Below are positions 1 to 10,264 of a stretch of DNA of 64,000 nucleotides, piece by piece (the stretch's first letter is position 1; each line of letters begins with the position of its first letter). Origin of the DNA: Asterias rubens (taxonomy: Eukaryota; Echinodermata; Asteroidea; Forcipulatida; Asteriidae); the NCBI RefSeq assembly GCF_902459465.1, contig NC_047076.1:5717488-5781487 (forward strand), in the 5' to 3' direction. The notes under the pieces are model-generated. The model was given only the letters and a program-made list of their open reading frames with translations, was not told where the DNA came from and made no database searches. The position numbers were made by a program, and so were the translations under genes.

Positions 1-385
1 CAGCAGAGACCGGAGGCAACAGAGGCCAGGGGCAACAGAGACCAGTGGCATCAAAGGCCAGGGGGCAACAAAGGCAACAGAGACCAGGAGAAAACCAGAG
101 ACCAGGGGCAACAGAGGCATGGGGCAACAGAGGTTAGGGCAACATAGACCAGGGGTAACAGAGGCCAGGGGCAAGAAACACCAGAGGTAACAGAGGCCAG
201 GGCAGCAGGGACTGGAGGCGACAGAGGCCAGGGGCAAAAGAGACATGGGGCAACGGAGGCCAGGTGCATTAAACGCCAGGGGCAACATTCATGTTGTAGG
301 CATAGGGAACAGAGACATGGGGAAACAGAGGCCAGGGGCATCAAATGCCAGGGTGACAATAGGGGCAACAGAAGTCAAGGGCAAC
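1..385. repeat. GGGGCAACAGAGGCCA-type minisatellite
   Basis: A degenerate tandem array whose core reads roughly GGCAACAGAGGCCAGGG, with interspersed GGCAACAGAGACCA and GGCATCAAATGCCA variants. Units run about 15-30 bp. It reaches the left edge of the window, so its full length is unknown. It lies just downstream of the second SEC22-like coding exon in that gene's direction, so it is probably intronic. The open frame across it on the minus strand is low-complexity shadow and not a gene. Confidence 0.85.
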
Positions 386-472
386 ATAGGGCATGGCATG
401 GCTTTGCCGTAAAGTTGATAAGCCTGTAAATTTGTTTTATTTTAAATTCTGTTTACAGAAGAAATCTATTAC

Positions 473-2877
473 CGAATTCAATGAGTGCGTACGGTCTCCG
501 ACAGCTCTCCACTCGTTTACCGTCATAAGTAGAGATGAAGGATCTTTGGATCTCATCCAGGAAGCAGAATGCCAAGACCGCCGGGTAGTTCTCCTCACAC
601 ATCATGATGAAACACACACCAAGGGATGAAATAAGACTGCCGAGAAAAGAAAAAAATTACATTGATGACAAACAGAACTGTACTAAAATATGGAATTAAC
701 GTAGTCAGCAGGATGGAAGCTAGACCAATTTTGTGGGCAATAAATCAAATTTTTTGGAAGTCCACCAAGGGCATGCGGATCAACAATGTTATTCATGCTT
801 AAAGACAGTGGACACTATTGGTAATTGTCAAAGACTAGTCTTCACAGTTGGTGTATCTCAACATATGCATAAAATAATAAACCTGTGAAAATTTGAAAAC
901 TACGTCACTTCAGAGGGAGCCGTTTCTCACAATGTTTTATACCATCAGCCTCTCCCCATTACTCGTCACCAAAAAAAGGTTTTATGCTAATAATTATTTT
1001 GAGTAATTACCAATAGTGTCCACTGCCTTTAAATGGTTTCAGATCATTGCACAGTGGACAATATTTTGAAACCTGCACTGGGCGCACAATGTATTTTGCT
1101 CAGAGTGCTGTGCAAAAACTTTGAGTCCTGGGCATCGCCGACACACACAGTGGCTACAACACTGGTAGTCAGGAATTGAACCAAGGCCACTGTGGTGAGA
1201 GGCGAGCACTTAATGCACTAACCACCATGCTACCCATTTTCCATTTTTTACTACAGATGCCACAAAAATGCCTTTAAACTTCTACTTTCTTTTGGGGATT
1301 TGTTAAATTAAGTTTGTTTTAAACAGTGAGATCAGCCAACAAATATCTTAGTTACTTATTGGTCATTTGAATTTGATTGATCTGTAAAATTAAACACTTT
1401 TTCATACACAACCATACAGCCCTCCATTAGGAGTTTGGCACTTGAGATCCAATTTGAAAGGGATTCCACAGGCAACCTTATTTTGTTTAACCATTATTGG
1501 ATAGAATAGATCAGATCTTTCTCTTTCCAACCATTGTATGGAGGGTCAGTGGTGACAATAGGTAAAACTCCATCTTTATAACAAAATGGCCTTGGTGCTG
1601 AGTCTCAAGTGCTTTTTTGTGTGGTACTTGGTCAAAAGAAATCGCCTACTGTATGGTATAAGACGATGGTGGGGGGGGGAGGGTACGAGTTCATCCGATT
1701 AAAGTCGGCTATGGTAAGGAAATTGTTAAGGCCGAGTCACACTGCAACGATAATGAAAACGATAACATGATCACGACGCAAAGAGAACGCATTCTATTGG
1801 TTGAATTGCTCCACGCAAAATACGCCCACGCTTATTCAACCAATCGAGGGCGTGCACTTTTAACATTCTCGTTTTCGCTCTCGTTATCGGGGCCTGTGTG
1901 ACCGGGCCTTTATGGTTGATCGTAAATGCAACTTTTGGAGACAAGGGGACACTATGTAGGTGGCAGCAGATTAGCCAGATTAATTAACTGTTCTTAAAAA
2001 TAAACATTGCTCAGAAACCATTGCCACACTGGTTTTATCTCAGAGTGGACAAGACCATACTCATTATGCAAAAGGTACTTTCATCTGACTTGCTCAAATC
2101 TAACGGGGAACTGTTATAGGGGCACCATGGCCAAGACCAGGGCAACACATTGCCATGGCCAATTTCAAAACCTGGTTTGTCAGAGTGCCACCTATAATGT
2201 TCAAAATTTTCTCATGACACATATCAACTTGATTTTAAAATGTGGACAGCCTTTTCAGTTTTTCAACATATACCCTTTGATCTAGAAATTTTACTCATAT
2301 TAAAATCTACTCAGAAGGAATTATGAGTGCAACATATTGGCTGCAGCCTTTAAAGTTTTCAAACGTAATACCCTTTGATCGAGAAATTAACTGGATTGAA
2401 ATCTATGATGAAATAGAAATGGGGACTTTTGGTGGCAGCAGACTTACCAGGTAAAATCCATTGTTCTCTGTAATGTGCGCAGGCTCAGAACTCTGTAAAC
2501 AATGGAAATTTACCCGGTAAGTCTGCTGCCACCTAGCGTTCCAAAGTCTCCCATTAGCTGTTGCAAACTGCTGACCAACCAAAAGGACCAATGGCCTGGC
2601 GTTTCGACACTAGCAGAGTCTTTCTCAAAGGCTAAAAGAAAGACTACAAGGGTCGAAGCTTCCAGACCATTAACTATTTATTTTGGTTGAAATCTACTCA
2701 CTGTAACCAATGATGTCCTGTGAATAGCGAACATCTATCTGGGTAGCGAGAAGCTCTCTTGGCGATGAGCTTAGCGTACTTCTTACTAATGAGCACAGCT
2801 TCGCTGGGCTCGTGGTCGGTGGTCGCCGACAGGGGAAGACCATCCTTAAGACGGGATATCATCGCAAACTGGACCAT
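473..2877 (-). CDS. SEC22A: SEC22A/SEC22C-like longin-domain vesicle trafficking protein, partial (first two coding exons)
   Basis: Two coding exons read on the minus strand. Exon 1 is 2877-2702 (ATG at 2877-2875, 58 codons plus 2 nt, donor GTGAGT). Exon 2 is 636-473 (acceptor CGGCAG, donor GTAATA). The joined 113 residues begin MVQFAMISRLKDGLPLSATT, matching the vertebrate SEC22A/C start (RDGLPLSASTD). They continue with LISSLGV, MMCEENYPAVLAFCFLDEI and RRPYALIEF, which line up with SEC22A (TENYPNVLAFSFLDEL, RPYCFIEF). This is the N-terminal longin domain. SEC22A/C proteins are ER/Golgi membrane proteins related to the SNARE SEC22B, with C-terminal membrane spans and no typical SNARE motif. 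That C-terminal half must lie left of position 1 and is not visible. An in-frame TGA occurs upstream of the chosen ATG with no other ATG between. SEC22A fits slightly better than SEC22C. Confidence 0.82.
799..1032. mobile_element. TTAA-flanked MITE (GGACACTATTGGTAATT family), short copy
   Basis: Starts TTAA followed by AGACAGTGGACACTATTGG and ends CCAATAGTGTCCACTGCCT followed by TTAA. The ends are inverted copies of each other and the element is flanked by TTAA on both sides, as expected for piggyBac-type target duplication. It is an internally deleted copy of a family found eight times in the window. It lies in the SEC22-like intron. Confidence 0.75.
1105..1236 (-). mobile_element. tRNA-derived SINE fragment
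   Basis: On the minus strand an A-box-like stretch (TAGCATGGTGGTTAGTGC) is followed after about 35 nt by a B box (GGTTCAATTCC), the internal RNA polymerase III promoter arrangement of tRNA-derived SINEs. The stretch does not fold into a convincing full cloverleaf with an acceptor stem, so it is called a SINE head and not a tRNA gene. Confidence 0.5.
1727..1912. mobile_element. Foldback MITE with AAGGCC(C)GGTCACAC termini
   Basis: The left end reads TAAGGCCGAGTCACACTG and the right end GTGTGACCGGGCCTTTA, imperfect inverted repeats. The interior is AT-rich with further inverted stretches (ACGATAATGAAAACG against CGTTTTCGCTCTCGTTATC). No coding capacity. It is in the SEC22-like intron. Confidence 0.65.
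2418..2555. mobile_element. Short MITE with GGTGGCAGCAGACTTACC termini
   Basis: Inverted ends: AATGGGGACTTTTGGTGGCAG at left and CTGCCACCTAGCG ... GTCTCCCATT at right. Related ends or fragments (GTCTGCTGCC(A/G)CC, CTAGGTGGCAGCAGAC) recur near 27733, 34990-35225, 44578 and 53588, so this is a dispersed family. Non-coding. Confidence 0.6.
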
Positions 2878-5030
2878 GACGATCCGGTAATGCTCCCGTA
2901 GGGAACTGGCAAGATTGGGCGGATCGAAGAAGGACGGATCGGCCGTTGCGAAATTTTTATGATGAATCTGTCAAAATAAGGGGGAAAATAGTTTATTGGG
3001 TGAGTAAACCTGAGAATGTCATTCTGTATTTTTGTTTTTCATTCTCAATTCCAATCTTTTTTATTTTTAACCCAAATGAATTGCAAATGGTGCTGGAGCC
3101 AACCAAGGACAGGTGGATGTGGGGCTATTACTAGTATTAACTATTGTCGTATTCACTTGACAGTATTAACTCAGCTCTAACTAACAAGTATAGTAATTTT
3201 TCACATAGGCGTGGCGCACAAGCTAACGTGCTGCGTTACTTTTATGTGTATCACAATCAATACAAACCAGTTTTGAGTTTACTTTAAGCGAAAGAAACTC
3301 ATTCAATACAAACTGGTCGGTATGTTTGATTGTGCCGTGATGTGTAAATTCCGCAGACTGCGTTATGCGTCAATTAGCGCCATGGCACTAAAATAAATGG
3401 ATGCGTAAACTTGTGCCCCATGCCTAAATAATTTTATAATATTTTTGTTTTAGTAGTATTACTATTACTTATTAGTAATAATATTATAATCTTCTCATCA
3501 TTTGTGTTTATGAATATGAGTGACAATTCATTGCAACGGCCATTAATTGGGTCAACTGTCCTCGGTATTTTATGAATGGTTGTTTGACTTTGATGTTCTA
3601 GTTTGACAACCACATTTGACATTGGTTCGTTATTCAATAGAATCGGATGCTTCCTTACCAACCACACCAGCTGGCCACGGATCACTCATCACTCATCACT
3701 ACACCTACCTCAACCGGGGTCCCTCATCAACCTGACTGCACACAGCGCTGCATGCAATTGCAAGCGTACTGACCGACTGTAATCCTGTATGCTAGGTCCG
3801 GGATCTTCAAAATCAAAGAACATTCATGATCACGATAATCCAACCAAACCTTTCAAGTAGTTACGTAATTATCTGTGGAGCTTTGGCGGCTGCTCATGTA
3901 GTTTGTAAACCATGGAGGTAGAATGGAGTGTAAACAGACTCTTGACTTTAGTTTAGTTATTAATGTGGGACGGGATTCAGGACACGTCGCTCTCTGGTCG
4001 GTGTGGGCGTCTGATTAGAAATTCATACCGATTCGAGAATATTACCATTAAGCGTAGCGCCCCTGCAAAAATGCGAAACTTTTGTGCGCAAGTTTAGAGC
4101 GCGCTTCCAATCGTGAATGTAACTCTATGTTCGTGATATAAACTTGTGCGGGCAAGGTCCGAACTTGCGCGGTATTTTACTTTGCGCTTATCAAAACCAA
4201 TGCATTTATACCCGGGTCCCGTTTAGAAGTTAGACTTGATTCCAAGTCAATTTTTTTTTTAGCAAGAAACCTTTATACCTTTCCACAAGAGAACAAACCA
4301 ATATCGCAGGAGGACTTTGACGCAAGTTTAGTTTACATACGCTTAGAGGGAGGGCAAGAAATAAATGGTGGCCAGAATTCAGAAGAAACACGGAACCAGA
4401 GAATAAAATTGTAAGTAGAACCATGGAGGAATATTCCTCCATCCATGGTAGAACATCAACATGAACCAAAAGAATCACAAGGACTTCCAAAAAATTTATC
4501 AAAACCTTTGTAATCAACCTGTTTGATTATGTAAACGTATAAAACATGACAACGCTAGGCGTACCGCGGCAGGGTGACTAAATTTAATCATGATGATGAT
4601 GCAGTCTTTTGCAGAACAGGATTTTACTAGCAGTGACGGGTATTCCCCTATTGGAAAAGTTTCCGTATGGAGCCTGCATGCTGGGGCTAACGGATAACTT
4701 TCCGGGCTAACTGTCGGCCCCATACCCTATCGTTTTGCTATGATTTTCTGAACGTCCAGCAACCCCCCCCCCCCCAAAAAAAAAAAAAAAAAAACCCGAA
4801 ATGACAAACACAACACACCCCTAACTAAATAACTTGAAACTGCCCAATATAAATTGGCAGTAAAGAATCGATCTATTCTAGTGTCTAGATTCAAAATAAG
4901 ATTAAAATATAAAGAGTAGAGTAGAGAGGTAGGTAGGCATCTATAAATTTAATAGTAATAATAAAATAAATATAGTTATGTTGCGCTTTATTTAATTAAC
5001 TCTTTAATGGGAGTTTTGGCTCTGAAAATT
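2878..5030. other. Intergenic spacer between SEC22-like and PARP genes
   Basis: The spacer separates two divergently transcribed genes and should contain both promoters, but no TATA or other motif is clear enough to call. I see no convincing exon on either strand. Open frames at 3434-3685 and 4230-4723 have no recognisable protein. A run of 13 C followed by about 20 A occurs near 4764-4796. Confidence 0.5.
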
Positions 5031-5353
5031 AGCCCACCTTGTTGAGCTGTTAATGGCTCTGCTTTTAACATCGGTCTCATCACTGTCACCAATGGTGACA
5101 GTGATGAGACCGATGTTAAAAGCGGAGCCACTGTCACCGTAATGGTGACAGTGATGAGACCGATGATAAAAGCGGAGCCACTGTCACCATAATGGTGACA
5201 GTGATGAGACCGATGATAAAAGCGGAGCCACTGTCACCGTAATGGTGACAGTGATGAGACCGATGATAAAAGCGGAGCCACTGTCACCGTAATGGTGACA
5301 GTGATGAGACCGATGATAAAAGCGGAGCCATTAACAGCTCAACAAGGTAGGCT
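5031..5353. mobile_element. Foldback element carrying five tandem 50-bp hairpin units
   Basis: The outer ends are inverted repeats: AGCCCACCTTGTTGAGCTGT at 5031 and ACAGCTCAACAAGGTAGGCT ending near 5353. Between them a 50-bp unit starting at 5091, 5141, 5191, 5241 and 5291 is repeated head to tail. Complete units run from GGTGACAGTG to CACTGTCACC, a perfect 10-bp inverted repeat. The last unit runs into the right terminal arm. The left arm carries the same unit sequence in opposite orientation, so the whole element is a large foldback. Non-coding. It sits about 250 bp upstream of the PARP start codon. Confidence 0.8.
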
Positions 5354-5606
5354 AGGTCTCGATGTATACTCTGCTCTTCTTCAGGAGAATTTGATTTAAA
5401 ATGTCAACTTGCAGCCATCTTGTTTCTCTTCAAACCAACATAACATGAAGCAAAACTGAAGCTGGAGAGGCAGAAATGCCATTTTGGGGTAAGACGTGAA
5501 TTTTATGTAAAACAATTTCTTTTGTCACACAGGAAACATGACATTGTGGTAACGTCCTAGAGACAGTACACAGAGGTATACAGCAAAACTCCAGAGCAGT
5601 ATCGAT

Positions 5607-8600
5607 ATGGCGACTTCCACCAATGCGGACCTGGAAACTGATGGCTTCAGTCCTGACGGTGAAACCACTGACCATGCAGCCAGTTTGGATGTCTTAAAAA
5701 GCCAGCAGAGCCTTCTTCTTCAAGAGATTGATGATGACTTGGGGGATGGTTTTGATGGGGATGGTTTTGATGACGATGCAGGAGGAACCCCGAAAGTGTT
5801 CATGCCAGGACTTCAGCCATTTGACCGGGGGAGAGGAGGACTTCCAAGCAACTGGAGCAATGGCACAGTCTCTGGGGATTCCCCGCTCTGTCTGATGCCG
5901 TTGACGAAACAGAGTTGGGAGTTTCAAGCCATCTTGTCGGAGTTTAAAGATGCGGAACTGACGGTCAAGACGATTGAGCGAATCGAGAATCGGAAATTGT
6001 GGGAGAAGTTTGAGTTGGAAGAGAAGTGGATGAAGAAAAATACAGAGGGTGGGTTTTACTATAATGATTCACTATTATGTGATCCTTCCTCATGCGAACA
6101 AAACTGAATACCATTTCTTGTAACTGACTCAACACCAAAATTGGGACCAATTTCATGGCTCACTTACTGTAAGCAAATAATCAGTGCTTAGGAAAGCAGG
6201 GAAATCTGTGCTTTCGACGTGCGCATTTCACGGGTAAGCAGGGAATTTTGCGCGCATGCCTACTTCACATCACTAGGCTTTCGTCGCTTACACAGCTAGC
6301 GCAGAAATTTGGCGCTTGGAATGGTGATTGTAAGCGCATAATTTGGCGATAAGCAGAGCCATAAAATTGGGCCCAAGCCCATGTCCAGATCCATGTAAAT
6401 TATAAACAGTTCACGGCAAAAGCACAGGGCACCACGGCATTTGCCGTGGGTGCCGTAGGTTTATTTAAGGTTTTCATGGAATTTGTGAAGGTTTTTGCAG
6501 AAAGTTATTTGCCAAGTTTTGTTTCCTCTTGATGCAGTGATGAACGAGGTTTATTTATTCCATGGAACGACAGCCCCACAGGAGCAGATATGCCGCGAGG
6601 GATTAGACCAGCGTCTCAGCAGGATTGGCTACTTCGGACGTGGCATTTACTTCAGGTAAACATTATACTGTGAGAAGAAAACACAGTTGCATTAGTGAAG
6701 AAGAACCAAGTCGAAAAATGGAGAAAAAAAAAGATATAAGACTGGTCACCAGGCCAGTGCCTAAACCACAGTATGGGGACCTCTTTGTCCTGCCAACAGA
6801 GAACTTTACATTTCTACGCCCGGGTAGTACCGGTAGTCAAAAAGCAGGACAGTTCTTTTCAGAACTAAGAAGTCTCCTGAACAGTTCGAAAAAAAGAAAA
6901 TAAATCTACTATGCGGTAGTAGAATATATAGCAAGACAGTTCTCTAAAGAACTAACTCTATCTGGCAAGGAGATACACACATGGTGTTACCACAAACCAA
7001 ATATAAGTTACTTATTAAGTTATTACATTGGTCTTACCCTGCCCTAACATTGGTAATGTCTTGATCTTTTTAGAAGACGGGGGCCTTGTTAGAATTAGGG
7101 CACAACAAAAAAGAGGGAGGGGATGACAAATACATCTTCTTTTATACAACAACTCTACCTACATGTATTTAAACAATTTAACTAACTGGCAAGGTGACCA
7201 TAGAAGAAAGACAAAAGACCAAAAAAAAAGACCCAGAAGAACATTCCCATTAAAAAACATACATGTATCTTTAATGTTATCTTGTTTTTCTTTGCCTTTT
7301 GTAAAAAATAAAATGCGTTTTTTTTTCTTTCAGCAATGATCCCCGTAAATGTGTATCCTACACACAGAGCGAGGAAGGTAGCAAGAGCTTCCAGCTGTCA
7401 ACGTGTACCATATACAAGTGCAGAGTGTTGTTGGGGAATATGAAGGTAAGGCAGTTTTTGTATCAGAGCAAGCAAGTTCAAGTGCGCACATGTCAGTTGA
7501 CCCCTGTCTAGCAACACATGTGCGCAGATCGTACTCACACATTTTAAAGTCTAGTCAACCATCAGTACGGTCTAAATTTTGTGGTTTATTGGTTAAATAT
7601 TATGTGAATAAAGGATGATCTCAATATTTCAACTTTTATTTTATGGCCAAATAGACATCGTAGATACCGGTGAATAACTATTTTACTCTCAAAATTTGCA
7701 TTTAGTAATAAGTAACTCGAGTCAAAAATGCACTCGGCCGCGCGGCTTTTTCAGCCGAGAGTCAAAAACGGCTTATCTATTATAATGACCCCTTGACGCC
7801 AGTGGAGTGACAATTTTCCCCCAACTGGGTTTGAACACAGTTCTCCAGCTTTGGCAAACTGAGGGCGCTATTTCCCACATCATATAGCCGCCATTGATGT
7901 CACGATTCCTTTGTCGCGCGGGTTTGTTTGACCCCGTGTTTTTAAGAAATTTGGCTTGGAGCGTTCTGGAGAAAAACTCATTTTTACCATGTTTTAACGT
8001 GAGGTAAGAGACTCGTTATATTTTTTTATGTTTCCTATGGACTGCAGCTATTTGAAAACTGTAATAACTATATGTTTGAGATCATCCTTTATTTGCTGTT
8101 TAAAATATTACTTGCTGAGGTGCTGTAGTTTTTGAGAAGCTATTAAAACAAGTCACAAAAACTATGAAAAATGTTTTTGGTGACATTGTTTTACTCATTT
8201 CTCAAAAACTACAGCACCTCAGCAAGTAATATTTTAGGGTAAGCTTTCTACTACCATTATCTTCAAACAGTGTAAGTTTAATGTAAATCTGTGGACATTG
8301 TGTTTTGTGTCGTAAAAAGTACCCAAATCCTTTAACCAGTTAAATGTCCCAATCATGTTTGCTTCACAATTCTCGTGAACGGGGACAGGAAACCTATTAT
8401 ATATTTGTTAACATTAAAAGTTTCCAAATAATTGATTTTCTTTTTGTAGGTATATCCACCAGGACAGAGCGATAAATTCCTCAAGAGAGAACCACTTCTG
8501 GAGCCGGGTGGCCATAAATATCACGATTCAGTCAAGGTAATGATGTCCACTGGACTTGGAGGACGAATTAATTAAGCAAACATTTTCTGGCAGCCAGTCT

Positions 8601-10264
8601 CTAGAAAATATGAAAATTAATTGGACAATTAATAGTTTTACCCCAAACTAATTTTTAATTCATTCTAATTTACATAACGTATTTTTTACATAACGTCATT
8701 TTTTGTAAACTGAATACATTTTTTAATAATATTGATAATAATAATATCAAAGTCTTATATTAGCGCACGTATCTACCAAACAAGGTACTCAAGGCGCTGA
8801 GTATATACAAGTCTTCGGACTCGTTGTTTAGCATTTTTAATAAAATCGAAATGAGAAACTGATTGCTGTGTTTTGTTTCATCAGGGCCATGTGAAGCAGT
8901 ATGATGAATTTGTCATCTACAAAAGTGAGCGCGTCATGCCAGAGTATGTGATTTCCTGTTTCACGCCAACAGCTCCCTCAACTAACAAGGCGTCAGCTGT
9001 CGGACAAACTGTTTCGACATCCGCGAACCCAGACTCGTACAGTGGCTTAGACGAAGATGAAGTAAGCGCAGAGCTGAGAGCGGCATCTGCCAAGAAAACT
9101 CAGAAAAATGGTGCCTCGAAGGAAGATTGTGCTGTGAACTGCTTGTCTGGAGATTTGGACGAGGATGAGATAAGTGCGGAACTGAAGGCTGGCGCTCTTC
9201 CAACATCGCAACTGGAAGATGAGGAAACTCATCCAGAGTTGGAACAGGAGGGAGGCCTAGTGGAACTAGATGAGTCCAATAGACACTGGGAGGTAGAAGC
9301 TGAAGAGCAATGGCATTCTCTTGAGGTGGTTCCTCCAGAAGTGAGTATTCCGAAGGAGAAGAAGAACCGTTCAAGAAACCAACCTGTTGAGACATCGGAA
9401 ACTGATTTAGATGTGGTGGAAAATCACCTTGAGGATTCTGGCGAAGAAGAGGAGAGGAGTAATAGTTCAAGTAACCGAAACGTTGAGGACACGGAAACTG
9501 ATTTAGGTGTGGTGGAAAATTGCCTCAATGATTCTGGCGATGAAGCCAGTAAGTCAGGGATCAGGACTGCTTCAGCTACACACTCTAGCCCTGACGCTCG
9601 CCCATTAGACCAAGATGATAATGCTGCATGGGGTTCGACTTCCAACGAGCAACATCAGCGTCAGTTAGAAGCAGTACGCACAAGGATGAAGGCAAACCAG
9701 CCTTTGAAATCGGCAGGAGAGTCTCGGCAGGAGCCAGCCGCAGTGACCCCAAAAACTGAAACGGAAAGCGGGAGATACGCTAGAAAGGAACTCATTGACC
9801 CAGAATTTCTGCCCGTCATTTTGGAAGTTCGGGAGCGAGTGCAGAGGGCACGGTTGCTTGAAAACCAAAACAAGGACAGTAGTTCTGCATCTGCTTCTTC
9901 CCGAGCGCCAGTGAGGTCAAACAGAGAGCCAGACCCCACCGCGTGGTCCCCAAGTGAATTAGCAAAACATAAAAAACTTCTGGAAACCATTCGAGTGAAA
10001 GTTCAGGCGGATAGAAGGCAGGAGGCTCAGGACAAGAAGAAGAAACAGAGAGTGGCGGGAAATGATGATCAGCAAGATATTATTGACAACTCGGCCTCCT
10101 CCTCATGGATGGTGGATGATGACGGAGTACAGGAACTTCTTGATACGTTAATCGTTCAGTTTATGGAATTCACGGCGTGCGAGGAAATTGAGGAGGCCAG
10201 GGAGTATGTGATGAAGGCAAGCATGGACGTAAACAAAGCCATCGTTAATTACTTAAATGGATGA
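5607..10264 (+). CDS. PARP-family ADP-ribosyltransferase with C-terminal UBA-like domain
   Basis: Five exons: 5607-6048, 6538-6655, 7334-7445, 8450-8536 and 8885-10264. All have GT-AG introns and consistent phases, giving 712 residues. Residues 1-120 are an acidic region of unknown function. The catalytic domain starts near IERIENRKLWEKFELEE and continues through VYLFHGTTAPQ (His156), GYFGRGIYFS (Tyr185) and YDEFVIYKSERVMPEYVI (Glu261), so the H-Y-E triad of NAD+-dependent ADP-ribosyltransferases is intact. The end of the domain resembles tankyrase (EYVIYRGEQAYPEYLI). Residues 290-660 are an acidic, probably disordered linker with a duplicated LDEDE(V/I)SAEL motif near 308 and 344. The last 47 residues (VQELLDTLIVQFMEFTACEE ... 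VNKAIVNYLNG) look like a UBA/UBA-like ubiquitin-binding fold. I know no vertebrate PARP with this layout. The PARP call is firm, the UBA call is inference. Confidence 0.87.
6139..6375. mobile_element. MITE of the CCCAATTTCATGGCTCTGCTTAC family
   Basis: Located in PARP intron 1. The left end TTGGGACCAATTTCATGGCT and right end AGCAGAGCCATAAAATTGGG are imperfect inverted repeats. Internal repeats of AAGCAGGGAATTTTG and CTAGCGCAGAAATTTGGCGC match the better preserved copy at 61262-61501 and those near 33750-33940 and 59485-59730. Confidence 0.65.
8040..8337. mobile_element. MITE of the GGATTTGGGTACTT family with internal inverted arms
   Basis: Two arms, 8101-8138 (TAAAATATTACTTGCTGAGG ...) and 8200-8236 (its reverse complement), form a near-perfect 37-bp hairpin. 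The right end runs AAAAAGTACCCAAATCCT then TTAA. The same family occurs at 31110-31495 and 46374-47070, and in part at 36660-36790. It is in PARP intron 4, ending about 110 bp upstream of the fourth coding exon. Confidence 0.65.
8735..8830. repeat. Interspersed repeat end: (ATA)n plus CTTATATTAGCGCACG
   Basis: A short AT-rich run (ATTGATAATAATAATATC) followed by AAAGTCTTATATTAGCGCAC and GGCGCTGAGTATATAC. A near copy is at 14176-14255. The pattern of ATT-type microsatellite next to a TATAGCGC motif is typical of LINE or SINE 3' ends in this window. The rest of the element is not visible. Confidence 0.5.

Noticed and set aside
393..629. 78-codon plus-strand open frame
   Set aside because: The minus strand here encodes the SEC22A-like exon with matching splice sites; the plus frame has no homology.
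5091..5340. Regularly spaced 50-bp repeats resembling a CRISPR array
   Set aside because: The entire unit is repeated with no unique spacers, it lies inside a eukaryotic foldback element, and no cas genes are present.
8982..9470. 162-codon minus-strand open frame
   Set aside because: Antisense shadow of PARP exon 5, whose plus-strand frame is continuous with the catalytic domain.
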